A stretch of DNA of 64,000 nt from Endocalyx cinctus (lineage: Eukaryota > Ascomycota > Sordariomycetes > Amphisphaeriales > Apiosporaceae): the NCBI GenBank assembly GCA_001600455.1, contig BCKC01000001.1, positions 3,808,441 to 3,872,440 of the forward strand. Direction: 5' to 3'. A program made the translations under genes and the position numbers. The notes below the pieces were generated by a model. It did not search any database and was not told the origin of the DNA. It worked only from the letters and a program-made list of their open reading frames with translations. Below are positions 33,792-46,265 of this stretch, one piece after another. How positions within the stretch are numbered: position 1 is the stretch's first letter; each line of letters begins with the position of its first letter.

Positions 33792-36615
33792 ATGGCTCCG
33801 AAGCTAAAATCTTCTTCTCAGCTCTCGGACGGCAAGCTGGTAGCTTTAAGAAGCTCTTCGGTCCCTCCCGAGGTTCCAGGAGACCCCATTAGCGATAGCG
33901 AGTCAGCTAGCATGTCAAGCTCGTCAGTATGGTTTTCCAAAGCTCACAAAATTAATGTCGAAGATGAATATAATTCTTCTCCGCCACAGCCAGACACTCA
34001 AGATCCGCGACCAGATTTAGACTTCCTAGCGATAGATGATGAGCTTTCGAATGATGAAGATCCTAATGATACTGACTGGGAAGTGCCGATCTCGATGGGT
34101 CATGACAGTTCAGATGACGACAAATCAGCACAGAAAACCCGATCTCGTGGCAAACATAGTGTGCAGTCTCAAACAGCCAAAAATACGAAACCTCGGCCAA
34201 AGCCTAGACATTCACCTCCCAAGAAAAAGAATTCTAAGCCTACACCAGCACATCTTGGGCGTCTGTCTAAGTCCACCAAGTCTTCTGTAAAGAAAGTGAG
34301 TCCAACTCAGCTGAAAGGAAATCAATCTGTCAAGAAAAATGAACAGTCGTTGCAGCTTGACCTTGACGAGGAAAGAGATCAAGACAAAGATAATGAAGAA
34401 TCTTGTAAAGCTCAGAATATAAAGACCAAAACTCAGCCAAAATATAGATACCAGGCCTCGCGTGTACCCAAAAAGTCGTTCTATGATGATCCTCAAGATA
34501 GCAAGCCGACTGGCACTATCCAGGCAAACCAGTCAAAATCTCGAGTAACCGGAATAAAAGCTAAGCACGGAAAAGGAGATGAGAGTGCGAGCCGAGACAT
34601 CCACAATAGTTCCGATCTTAAGAAGCTTCCAACCTCGAAAGAGAAGTTCAGCCAGACCAAAAATGGTGGGAAGATGAAGAGCCGTGACACAAAAGCGCGG
34701 GTGAAAATAACCCCAAAGGAAACAAATGCCACGATCCTAACGTCACGATCAGCTGTCGAGGTTGAAACGACGGAAAATAAGGATGCTTCGAATGGCCAAA
34801 TAGATTCTCGAGAGCGAAGCGTGCAGGTGGATAATCAACCAAAGATTGATAAGGGTAAATCCAAAGAAATATTACCCGATTTTCAGGTGATAAAACCAGA
34901 CGTACTTGAATCAATAGTCTATGACATGGATGACTCAAATGATAGGAATAAACACGAGCAGGTATGGGATGATGACCTATTGGTTGACCCTTCTGTGTTC
35001 GGTGAAGACGACCCTATACTTAAGAGACGGGGAGATGAAGAGCAATGTAATGCAGTACATGACGACATCATCCCCTGTTCACCAAATTCCGAAAAGTGCA
35101 AGCTTCCAAAACAAATTGAGAGCCCCCGGGAATCACCTGTGCACCGTGAAGGGGGTAAAGTACTTTCGGATGAGCTGATGGAAGATATTGGAACTTTCAA
35201 TGACAGCGCAGATTGTCGACCGAACCAAGTATTGCCAGGCCCAATATCAACAAGGAACCAGAGAGAAACAGAAGAACTGAAAAATCATGATTCGACGGCA
35301 AAAAATAAGACGAACAAAATGCACTGTAACATGATGGACGTGTCAGTCGCCCCCTTGTCTGATCTCGTCTGCAAGAAGAGACCGAATGTCCCGAGCGCAT
35401 TGTTCATCGATAATGAAAGCACTGGAGGTTCAACGCCTCGTGATCAAAAGAATATCGTTTCCGCTAATGATAAATCTGATAAAAATTACATCCTTACAGG
35501 TTCTATTGGTAAACGGCCCGCAGACGATGATAACTTAATAATTCCTGCGAAGAAGATAAAGACAGCGCAATTAACAGACGATGTATCTGGACATGGCGTT
35601 AGAAGCCTGCTTAGAGTGGATAATTCCAACCCGGTATCCAAGCTAGCGAAACCTTTGCCAGAAAACTTACAGGAGCGCGTGCCATTGAAGGAAATGTTGC
35701 ACATGAATGACCAAGAGAGAAGCCCTGATACACATTCTTCTTCGTATGAATTTGAGAATACAGCTACTTCATCGAAATTTAATATACCGCGAAGCTCCGA
35801 CAAGATTAACCAACCTGCATACCACCATATCTCCTTCGCGAGCGATCCCTTTCCTTTCAAGCCTCCGCATCGACAGAGTCAGATCGGACATGAAGAAAAG
35901 GCACCAGGAGTTATGAGAAGTCGGGATGACCCAGTCGAAGGACTCAATCCCAAATCAACGGAATACATTCGAAATCACCCCCTCTTACCCAGGACCAAGA
36001 AAGATAAGGTTTATGGAGAACGAGGCGAAGCAGTGCGGCCACTGAATGCAATTCTGGAGACACCATACCACAATTTTACGCGAGCAGAACGAAGACCATA
36101 CGAATATATTGGACATCTAAATAGGTTATCCCCAAACGAGAAAATTCAACAAGGGCATCAAATACGCAATGTCGTCTTGCCAATCGAGAAAACTAGAATA
36201 AATTTGCATGATGCAGTTCACGAAATAACCATGGTAAAGCCCCGAGAGCAATCATATTGTATAGTTGTTGACTGACTTTTTGATGTTGCAGATTGTACTA
36301 CAACACCTCAGATCCAAGGAAGAGAATGCGAAAGCAGTAATTGGTGAATTCGAGCGTAACTCTATAAAGGCTATAGTGTCAATGGTCGAGAGACACTACT
36401 TGGAAAGACAGGAGACTTATTCTACATTCCAAAAGGAGTGTGTGAGACTCTCATCGATTTTCGAAGACTCATCTTCACATCTCCAAGTCTGGAGACAGGA
36501 AGTCAGAAGCTCCGAGATGAAACTCGGTGCGGAGATTAAACGCTGCGCAGAGAGAAATGAGAAGATTAAGGCTGCTGCTGATCGAGCCCAGGAAGCATTG
36601 ACGAAGTCGGGGTAA
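33792..36615 (+). CDS. Unrecognised, largely disordered protein with C-terminal coiled coil
   Basis: Two exons, 33792-36233 and 36292-36615, joined in phase across a 58-base intron (GTAAAG donor, TGCAG acceptor); the product is 921 residues. Residues 1 to about 650 are rich in Lys, Ser, Asp and Glu with many short basic clusters (for example KPRHSPPKKKNSKP), as in a nuclear chromatin-associated or scaffold protein. The part around 740-810 (RPLNAILETPYHNFTRAERR and EYIGHLNRLSPNEK) looks more ordered. The second exon encodes a charged helix of about 105 residues (IVLQHLRSKEENAKAVIGEF onward) that is probably a coiled coil. I do not recognise the family. Fast-evolving meiotic, kinetochore or telomere proteins often look like this, but that is only analogy. 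The stop at 36613 is followed by GG-TAAG-like sequence, so a further short exon cannot be excluded. Confidence 0.7.
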
Positions 36616-38103
36616 GGATAGGACGAGTGTGCCTGAAGCTATCGAAGGTCATAGTCTGAGGTTTCACGCCCGCCTGAAAGATGTGTCTACTGAGGAACAG
36701 CATACTGCGATAATGCATACAAACGGAAAGTGCAATAATGACAATCGATGTACTGGTGAAAAGGCCGGGTGGAGACGAGGGGCGGAGATGGCCATTTACT
36801 GCTAAGATATGCAACATTACGATGTACAAGGGGTTGCTCTGAGGCTAGAATTGAATCGAGCGTAAGTATACAGAAGATCCGAGCTGAGCTTTACAGAAAG
36901 TTTTCTTGCTGTATGGAGTTCTTGCTGTATGGAGGAACGAAAAATAGATAAGACGAGGAGAAATCAATGAGCGATATAATAATTAATGCTTTTTCAGTTG
37001 TGGCATTTGCTTGATAATTCAGGGTCAATTACTTCGATATGGGATCTTCCAGTAGATACCGTATAATGTCGTCACATCCAAAGCAATAAAGGCACGGCTC
37101 GGGGCCTAACTACATTACATTGACCGGAGCTCCCATGACATGCTCATGTTTATCGTTCGTTCGTACGTCTGGTCGACAATGATATAGCTATAGTTCGGGG
37201 GGAGGACAGCTTGAGGAGCTTAGGAGGTATTTCTTAAGCCAGTGTCTCCTGATAGTATTGATGGTTCTAGTCTCGTTACATGCTTCTGGAAAGCTGCCCC
37301 TCTTTTAGGGATACATCATTCTTCCAGTTGCGCTATCGTCAGTCGGGTTCAACCTGGGCAACAGCGCCATCATCGCCGTATCCACTACTCAGAGGTGGGG
37401 AATGAGCATCATGGTTTTCCCCATAAGTATAAACCACCATCTTATGCCCCAGATTCCCCCAAATTTCCTATATGTTACGCCGCGTGTCTCCGCTAAAGGT
37501 GGCCCACTGCATCATCAGGGTTAATTGTTGGAAAATACCATAATCTTTCTATTTTTTTTTTCTTTTTCTTTCTTGGAAAAAGAAAGGGGGAAAACAGACT
37601 TTATATTCTATTTTCTCACCGATAAATTATGATTATAAATAAATAATATTCGTCTATGAAGACCATAAGAGCGAAAACTTTGCGATGGATAATAAGCCAA
37701 GTATTAGAGTATAGATGGATTTTATGAAAACCTATAACTAATATTCTTGGCCGATTAGTCCTCGGCTGATATAATGGAGTAGCCGGGCGGCCACCCGATC
37801 AGTCTTAATGGTTCGAGGTCCTTTTGCATTATGGCACTACGTAAGACTTGGGATCGGATCATCGTTCCCGATAACGACTTGAACGCCGACGGATCAGCTC
37901 CGCTGCTGATTCTTGGTCGGCAATAACCGAAATCATAGATAATAGTAATAAATAAGAACGTTTCGTCATGTCAAGTTGATGAGGACAAGTTACCTGGCGA
38001 ATTATTTCTAAAATACTGAGTTGAGCATTTTCGCAATTCAGATTTGGTGTGAAATGCTCGAGATTCATACTTATATATCATCAGTATTACTTGCAAAGCC
38101 ATT
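36616..38103. other. Intergenic before the hydantoinase gene
   Basis: About 1.5 kb without supported genes. A local direct repeat TTGCTGTATGGAG occurs twice near 36905-36935. A T/A-rich block lies at 37550-37640. The distal part is the likely promoter of the HyuA-HyuB gene. Confidence 0.5.
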
Positions 38104-41100
38104 ATGTCCTCGGGTATCGAAGGAGACTACCGGCTCGGTGTAGATGTTGGCGTATGTTTGAATTGACTCCTCACCTAGGACACTTTGTAGTCAAGAAATC
38201 TAATACTGATACATCGAGGGCTTCGTGGATAGGGTACATTTACTGATGTCTGCGTCATCACGCCGAGCGGGGAGACGGTGAGGGCCAAGACACCTTCAAC
38301 TCCAGCGGATCAGAGCAATGGAGTGAAAGATGGCATCAATAAAGTGCGAAAGCTTTTAAAAGAGAAATATGACTGGGACGGGGAATTTTCATTCATCCAT
38401 CACGGGAGTACTGTCGGTAAGTATGGTTTATCAAAAAAGAAAATAGGCACCCTTAGAGATAAAAGGAGGGGTTAGCAAAATTGGAGTCGCATTTCATCTT
38501 ACTAATGCCATTTTTTCCGATTGGAATAGCAACAAATGCAATACTGGAGTCTAAAGGGGTGAAGGCTGGCCTTATCGTCACCGCCGGCTTTAAAGAAGTT
38601 CTTGCAAACAAGCGTTCGCAGATTCCCGGTGGACTGGGCGGGTGGATCTCGTACATCCCGCCGGAGCCGGTTGTCCCCTTAGAGCGGACAGTACAATGTC
38701 CCGGCCGGATCTCGCCGACGGGAGAAGTTGTCATTCCCTTGGACGAGGCAGAGCTTCGGGCCAACCTGGCGGATCTCAAGCGCCAGAAACCCGAAGCTAT
38801 CACTATTAGCTTGCTTAATTCCTACGTCAATGACGAACACGAGAGAGTCGTGGAAAGGATCGTGCGCGAAGAATTTGGCGACGGCATAGAGATTATTGTA
38901 AGCAATATCTGGAGTTGTTCTTTACCTCTTCTAGGTTTTTTTTTTTTTTCTTTCAGCCAGACCACTCTCAAAGGAATTCTTTTGATACGCAATCATGCTA
39001 AGATAAGCCTCTTAGTGCTCCGCGGACGTCTTACCAGAGGCAGGAGAGTACGAAAGAACCGTCACCGCCGCCACCAATGCCGTCGTGAAACCTCTCGTCA
39101 AGCGGTATATGGAAGGCCTGAAAAAGCTGCTCCTACCGGACAGCAAGACGATACGGATTCTGAAGAGTGACGGGACGCTGACGAGCCTGGCGCTCGCGGG
39201 CGAGCTGCCCGTCAATCTTCTTATGTCCGGTCCCGCCGGTGGCGTCCAGGGTGTTGTCGACGTTATTGCAAAGCAGACCCCTTACAAGAATCTTATCACT
39301 CTAGATATGGGCGGGACTTCATCAGATGTCTCGTTGATCGTTGATGGAAAAGCTGCCCTAAGGAGGGAGACGGTAGTCGATCAGCTAACGGTGCGGGCGC
39401 CGTCCGTCGATGGTAAGTGAAATCAGGAACTATTTCTTGCCCTCTCTAAGCTATCTGGAAAACTCTCTTTTGAAATCGATCTTTCTTTGCTTACAGTTAC
39501 TAGTTCGTACTGTCGGTGCTGGTGGTGGTTCTATTGCCAGATACGTAGATCTAACGGCCAGCATGCGAGTTGGGCCCGAGAGCGCAGGGGCCTCACCCGG
39601 CCCTGCCTGTTACCAGAAAGGCGGTTCGCAGCCCACGGTGACAGACGCGAATTTGGCGCTCGGATACTTACCGGAGAAGCTTTTGGGCGGTGATTTCCAG
39701 CTTGATGTCGCCGCAGCGGCGGCGGCGGTCAAGAGCGTGGCTGATCAGATGGGAATCGGCGTCGAGGAGACAGCCGAGGGAATCATCAACCTCGTGAACG
39801 AGACCATGTACGGCGCTCTAAGACAGGTCTCGATTGAGCAAGGGTACGACCCGCGGGACTTCGCCCTGGTGGCATTTGGAGGCGCAGGCCCCTTGCACGC
39901 GAACGCGGTGGGAAAGCTGCTGGGAGCCTGGCCGGTAATCATACCCCAGGCCCCGGGCGTGCTGTGTGCCGAGGGCGATGCAACGACGAAGCTGAGTCAC
40001 TCCAAGTCCGTTTCCTATATCAAGGCTCTGTCTCAGGTCACGCTCGAAGATCTCAAGCGAGTGCTGGAAGGTCTCGAGAAGGAGTGTGCGGAAAAGATGG
40101 GCGAGGCGTTGGGCGCAACTATATCCGCAGAAAACAAGAAAAGCTTGTTGTCTATCAGTTATGAGGCCGATTTACGATACAAGGGACAGGCCCTGGATAT
40201 TACCGTCGCATTTACGCCCGAGGAGCTCGACCAGGGTAAGGATGTAGTATCGGCCGTGCTGGCTGAGAAATTTAGCAAGACCCATGAGCTCCAGTTCGGA
40301 TTCGCGATGGACGGACTCGAGTTCGAGATAGTGCGTCTGGGCGTCAGCGCTACGGACGCATCATCGCCGATCAAGTTTGCGGAGATATCGGCCAAATCGG
40401 ACGGAAATCTCGTCGCACCGCCTGAGTCTGCGATGGTCGGCAAGAAAATGATCACAGTCGACGGAAAACTGGTGGAGGCGAAGTTCTGGGACAGGGGCAG
40501 GCTAGATAAGGCCGGTTACCGGGTAGACGGGCCGGCTGTTATTTCCGAGATGGATTCCAACACCCTCATTCTGCCCGGCTTCTACGGCGAGATCGACCAG
40601 ATCGGAAACATCCTCATCCGACCGGTTGACGCATCCGCCGTTTCGAAAGCTAAGGTATTTTCTTCCCGGGAGGAAGCTAAAGCGGAAGTCGCCAAGTCCC
40701 CGCTCATACCGACCCTCGTGGGCTCGGCCTTGCAGGCGGTGCGCATCGAGATGGACACCCTGGTCCTGCGATGCTCCATGTCTCCAGGCATCCGCGAGCA
40801 GCAGGATGAGTTTAACGTGGTGACGAACGCGCGGGGTCAGATGCTGGTCGGTCAGTTTGGAAGTTTTATCGGCGAGTTCTTAGAAGGCTGGAACAAGACA
40901 GGCGGCAGCATAAACGAGGGAGACGTGTTCATCACTAACGATCCTTACTCGACTTCGGGAGCAATCAGCCACCTGAACGATGTCATCGTCCTGCTCCCTA
41001 TTTATTATAAGCACGAGCTGGTCGGGTGGTCGGCCAACTTCGGCCACTTATCCGACGTCGGCGGCAAGGTCCCCGGAAGTATGTCCGTCTCTTCGTCTAG

Positions 41101-42781
41101 TATGTATGAAGACGGCGTTCAGATCCCCATCGTAAAGTTGTATAAGGCCGGGGAATATAACTCGGATATAATGGAGATCTTGTGCAGGAACTCACGTATG
41201 CCGGACTGGTATCGCAGCGACGTAGCGGCGCTTGTCTCGTCTTGTAAAACCGCAGGCGCGCGCGTGTGTGAGCTGATTGATCGGTTTGGTCTCGAGTAAG
41301 TTTTTTTTTTTTTTTTTTTTTTTTTTGGCTTCCTTGTTAATTAATATACACTCAAATCAATGCTGACTTGTCAATCTCCAGACTTTACGAAGCATCGTGC
41401 GACGAGCTCCTGCGCAGGAACCAATTAGCCGTCTCGAAGCTTATTGAGACGCAGTTTGGAGATGAGGAAGCCGTATTTACCGACTTTGTGGACGACGATG
41501 GGGCTGGCGTAGGCCCCTATGCGGTCAAGTGCAAGATGACCAAGGTTCAAGGAAACAAGTTGCGTTTTGACTTCTTTGGAACAAGTGCACAGTCTAGTAC
41601 TGCAGTCAACTTTTACCTCTCCGCAACTATGTTCAAGATGTTTGTCGGGTAAGCAACTATGAGAAATATCCCAAATTATGTAAACTAGGGATCGCTAATA
41701 GCTTCACAGATACTACTTACTAGCTGTTTTCGATCCCCATTGCGTTGTTAACGAGGGATTATACGATTTCATTGAAGTTGACATCCCGGACGGTTCCATC
41801 TTGAAACCGACCCGTCCGGCCGCTTTGAGTTGTCGAACCCACATGCTTGGTCGTGTGATGGACATCATCCAAGCTCTCATGGGGCAGCATAACCAAGCCT
41901 ACCGTGCCGCTGCGGGTTTCTCGGATTCTCCGCACTTCTTCTACTCAGGCTGGAAGCCCGACGGCGAGTGGTTCCAATTATATCAGATTGCATTTGGCGG
42001 CGTCCCAGCTAGGCCGATAGGCGATGGTCCGGATATGCACTGTCTCTTCCCGGCCATCAAGAGCGTGCCAACGGAAATGGGCGAACTCGCCTTCCCTCTC
42101 CTCGTCGAAGCCAACGAGTCCTTAGCTGATACAGGAGGCGCCGGATTTTACAGAGGTGGAAACGCCCAGCGCACCCGGTTCCGGTTCCTCAACCGTGGCG
42201 AATTTTCCCTCCACGACGATAGATGATTCACCCATCCGTGGGGTATCGACGGCGGTATGCCTGGCAAACGGTCTAAGAAGGTGCTTTACAGATACTCTCG
42301 GAACGCGGCAGACCCGCCCGTCGAGTATCTTCCGAGCAAGTGCGACTACGTCAAGGTTGATCCGGGAGATGTCTTAGAGTTCATCACTTGGGGAGGTGGC
42401 GGTCTCGGCGACCCCTTAACCAGACCGGCCGAGAAAGTGGCGCTCGAAGTTCATCGGAAACTAGTATCAATTGAGGGCGCGGCGGCCAATTACGGCGTCG
42501 TCGTCGACCCTGTTACATTCGAGGTCTTCGAAGCAGAGACGGAGGCCTTACGATCGAAGATCAAGGCTCAACGCGACACCGGAGGTGAAAAAGAAAAGAA
42601 GAGTATTTATAACCGCGGTGGAAGCCTTGATGAACTTAGGGCTAGATGTATACAGGATACCGGTTTGCCTGCCCCCGTTGCGCAGTGGATTGAGGACCCC
42701 TATGGTGCGCACGCGAGGTTACCTTATGTAAGACAATGGTATGAAGAGAGAAGAGCGGAGGGAGACTGGAAGTTGGAATAA
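38104..42781 (+). CDS. HyuA-HyuB fusion (hydantoinase/5-oxoprolinase family) with one in-frame TGA
   Basis: Seven exons: 38104-38151, 38233-38416, 38530-38897, 39016-39412, 39504-41295, 41382-41648, 41710-42781. All phases join, giving 1375 codons, close to yeast Oxp1 (about 1286 residues). The HyuA half opens LGVDVGGTFTDVCV and has STVATNAILESKG, LMSGPAGGVQGV, LDMGGTSSDVSL and RTVGAGGGSIARY, the ASKHA-type ATP-binding pattern. The HyuB half has MSPGIREQQDEFNVV, FITNDPYSTSGAISHLNDV and WGGGGLGDPL. The opening VDVGG resembles bacterial N-methylhydantoinase A more than OPLAH, which starts FDRGG. Expected activity is ATP-dependent opening of a cyclic amide (hydantoin or 5-oxoproline). An in-frame TGA at 42224-42226 sits between HDDR and FTHPWGIDGG where Trp is expected. 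It would cut the product to 1190 residues and lose the HyuB C-terminus. Intron five holds 26 Ts. Confidence 0.9.
41301..41326. repeat. Poly-T run of 26 in HyuA-HyuB intron
   Basis: An uninterrupted run of 26 Ts begins five bases into the intron 41296-41381, directly after its GTAAG donor. Runs like this are hard to size, and the length is uncertain. Confidence 0.9.
42224..42226 (+). other. In-frame TGA within the HyuA-HyuB gene
   Basis: TGA follows the codons for HDDR and precedes FTHPWGIDGG in the same frame. Family members carry Trp (TGG) here, so one G-to-A change at the third base explains it. No intron with conventional length and phase removes it without deleting conserved residues. 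Confidence 0.85.
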
Positions 42782-43167
42782 ACTTTTCTTTTCCCTCTTC
42801 TCTCTTTTTAAGGGGTTTAAACAAACTCCGCAGATAAGAAAAGAGATAAGCATAGTGTATATGGGTAAGCCCGTGCATTGAGGGTGCGGATGAATCGCGC
42901 AGAATACTGTGCTAAGTACTTAAGTATATAATATACACAATACCGAGTACACAATAGTATCAAACTGAAAATCATATCATATTTCGGTCAATTAATCATA
43001 CATGAATGGTGTAACGGTCTACTGTATGAGAGCGAAGAATAATGTCCTTCTATTGGGTTAGAAATCAGGTCACGTTAACGCGGGAAGAAAAACCGGGCGG
43101 GGTTGTTTTACGTGTTTCGTAGAATTATATCTCCTATATAGTATAGAGAGATATTTCATCTTATCAT
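42782..43167. other. Intergenic between convergent hydantoinase-family genes
   Basis: A 386-base gap between two convergent stop codons, AT-rich, holding both 3' ends. Nothing else is seen. Confidence 0.6.
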
Positions 43168-46100
43168 TTACTCTTTTGTATCAAACTCGTCTATCACGCT
43201 TATAGGCTTGACGAATTTGCCGAGTGGCTTATATGTCAGATGATCCATCCCAAAGCCAGGAGGACCTCCAATCTGTATACCTCTCTCCGAAGTCCAGCGT
43301 TCACTGGCGGCTATTCCGAGAACAATAACGAGCAGACCGTACCTATACTCAGGAGTTCCTATCGCCTCTCCATTCTGTGCATCAATGACCGTAATAAGAT
43401 CGGGTACCAGTCCCAACACCTCGCCCTCTTCCTCCTTAGTCTTACCATCTACCACGGTCCTTGTCAACCTGATAGCCGCGATGTTCTCGTTCTTAAACGG
43501 TATCTTAATTAGGCCCTTGAACTGTGGTGAGGATCCTGCTACCGCTTGCTTAGCGTCGTCGTCGACTACGTCGGCTCCTTCAATAATGCACTCTCCGTAG
43601 ATGTGACCCATACGTAGGGTTCTTTCGACTCCGACGATTTTTCCCTTCCACAGGACTTTACCTGCTTCGGGTCCTCCGCACTCAGCCAGTATCGTTTCGG
43701 CCACGCTGTCGACGCGGTTTGAGCTGCGCGCTTTCGCTACCGCCCTTCCGATTCTCCAGGACTGCGAGAGGGTGTGTTCCACCACCCACCGCTTACACTC
43801 GGCGCCCGTAACGGGGCCCTCGGCGGCGGCACAGTGCGAACCCATCTGGCTTAGGGCTGCCCGTAGTATGCGCTCGACCTGCAGGTCGGACGTGGCTGTG
43901 GGCATGAGGATCACGTTTCCGTTGCCGTCCGACATGGAAATAGGGCTCCAGATGGGAGAGCGCTCGTTGAAAACTACGGGAGTCGTCTGCCACTTCGTTG
44001 GGTACGCGCGACCCATCCAATCGCCGTCGACGGCGGGTAGGTCCATGTTAGAACTACAACCGAGTATCATGCTCTGAAGACCGTTGCCACCACCGATCTC
44101 AATCGAGATGATGTGCGTGGCCCTCTTGTCGCAGATCTTGTACAGCTCTTCCTGCGCATGCATCATCTCGTCCCCCTGTAGCTTCTCAATACCCACAGTC
44201 GGCGACCCGATACCACCACCGCAGCCTATCGCCGCATCATCTGCGAGGTCATCCGGGCTTACCACTCGAACTACTCCACCTTTACGTATCATCTCTCGGA
44301 GACGTACCATGGATGAATAAGGGCTGCCACCACCACCTGTGCCAAGGATGTAGCAGCCGATGGTGATCCAGTCAAGATCTGTCTCGTTGACGTACCAAGT
44401 CCGGTTTCGCACGTCAGGCCTATACGTATCTATATCGATCTCCTCTTTGCCTACTTTCTTTGCTTTGGAGGCGTCTTCAGTCTTCGCGAGTTTTTCGTAT
44501 TCCGCCATTTGTAGCTCACCGTCCGAGACATTCTCGTCTGGAGGGACAGTTGCGAGGTCCACTCGCGAATAGTCAAAGTCACCTGCCGCTCGAACAGTGA
44601 ATCGGGATTTATTTGCGATATACTAATTTGCATGGTTAGTAAATCTCGAATTCGAAAAATACGTAAAAAGTAGTAAAATAAAGAGCAGGGGAAAAATGGA
44701 TATACCGGCAAGGGCAAGTTGTCCATCTCGACTATTTTGACAGTCGCACGATCTGCTCCTGCTGCAACACACTTTTCAGTAGCGTCTTTGCAAATCACGT
44801 CAAGCAGTTGTTGTGTGGTCTTGGATTCGGTCGACATCACCGTATCGACGACAGCGCTGACACGGGCTATCGCAGCGCCTATTGCATTTGCTACTTCTGA
44901 CCATCTTGGCTTAAGGACTTTGCTCGCTCCCTTAAGCTCGTTCGGCGCGATTATAGCTCCACCTCCCACAAGGAGCACAGGAATATCCTCCGGAGACGTC
45001 TTCATCATATCGATCACCTTTTCGATCTTATGCTTGACGACCGCCTTGAACTTAATTATACCTTCTTCGTTTAATCGGCCCTGTACCAGATCTCTTTTCC
45101 CTACCTCAACATGTGGGTCTGCTAGAACGGTGCAATCCGTGGCTGTTAGAACTTGTCCGCCAAATACTACGGATTCTTTAGTTATTTTGTACCCAACACT
45201 ATCAGGCCCCACTGTCAAGAGATCGCCGTCTCGGACGATGGATCCGCCTCCGAGACCGATACTCTTGATATCGGGACACGAGAAGTTCATCCGGACACCC
45301 GCAAGGTCACTGTACGCAGCTTGTTGTCGGGGGAAACCATTGGCGAGCAGTAAACCAACGTCGGTCGTGGTTCCGCCTATATCTACTACCATAGCCGCCT
45401 CGTCCAGCTCGTTCTGTACCAAAAACGCCGCGCCGCGCATACTGTTTGTCGGACCGCTGGAAAATGTCCGGATCGGCAGCTTCGCGGCCATGTCTCTGGA
45501 CAAGATGGTTCCGTCGTTCTGGGTGATGAAGACGGGGCAGTGCAGGCCGAGCCGCTTGATCGGCTCCTGAAAGGAGCGGATCGTCTTCCGGGCGAAGGCC
45601 AAGATCGAAGCGTTGAGGATGGCTGCGTTCTCGCGCTCGAGGAAGCCGAGGTTGGCCACCTCCTTCGAGCAGACGACATCGCAGCCAGGGATCTCGGAGC
45701 GGATGATCTCCGCCGCGCGCTCCTCCTGCCGCTCTATCGTGTCGATAGGGCTGAACACGCCGTTCACGACGACGGCGCGAATACCCTTCTCGCGGATCGC
45801 AGCGCACTGCTCCCGGATCTCGGCTTCGCTGATGTCGGATATCAAATATCCATCGACTTCCAATCCTCCCTTGACGAGCGCGTAGTATCCGAGCATGAGC
45901 TCGCGCATATCGTCGGGCCAATCAACGCAAGGGGGCGCGTGCTTGGAAAAGGGCCCACAAAGGCGGAGCACGGCCACTTTTGAGAGGCGGGCGGCATCGC
46001 GCTCAACCACGGCGTTGATGAAATGCGTCGTTCCGATGGATACGCTGGCTACTTGATCCGGATGGATGCTAGCGGCCTTGAACATGGTGGTGATAGCATC

Positions 46101-46265
46101 ATTAATTCCCAAGCTAGGGTTCGTCGTCGTAGGAGCCTTGTGCCAGGCCAAAATTCCCTTGTCTGGCTCCAGGGCCCTGGATGGGTCGATTATTACGCCA
46201 TCAGTATTACTACCTCCGACATCGACTCCGATACGCAACGTCTTTGCTGGCGACGAGGAACTCAT
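43168..46265 (-). CDS. HyuA-DUF917 fusion protein (hydantoinase A plus thiohydantoin desulfurase-like domain)
   Basis: Two exons in transcript order, 46265-44706 and 44622-43168, with an 83-base intron (TTTACTAACC branch, ATTAG acceptor); the product is 1004 residues. Residues 1 to about 530 are a HyuA-type ATPase domain: LRIGVDVGGSNTDGVIID, SIGTTHFINAV, FSSGPTNSMRGAAFL, VVDIGGTTTDVGLLL and IKSIGLGGGSIVRDG. Residues about 570-990 are DUF917: WITIGCYILGTGGGGSPYSS, AIGCGGGIGSPTVGIEKL, HIISIEIGGGNGLQ and the C-terminal YGLLVIVLGIAASERW. DUF917 members include bacterial S-methyl thiohydantoin desulfurase. The two domains are separate neighbouring genes in many bacteria and are fused here. The likely substrate is a hydantoin- or oxoproline-like ring; this is inference. 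Both catalytic halves look intact. It shares a GATA-rich promoter with the NCS1 transporter gene. Confidence 0.92.

Noticed and set aside
42158..42222. Possible intron that would remove the in-frame TGA of the HyuA-HyuB gene
   Set aside because: It would delete conserved HyuB residues (GNAQRTRFRF region), shift the frame and uses a poor donor; the same-frame continuation after TGA argues against it.
38104..42781. RIP as the cause of the nonsense codon
   Set aside because: Only one such change is seen, the surrounding sequence is not AT-shifted, and the affected C is followed by C rather than A.
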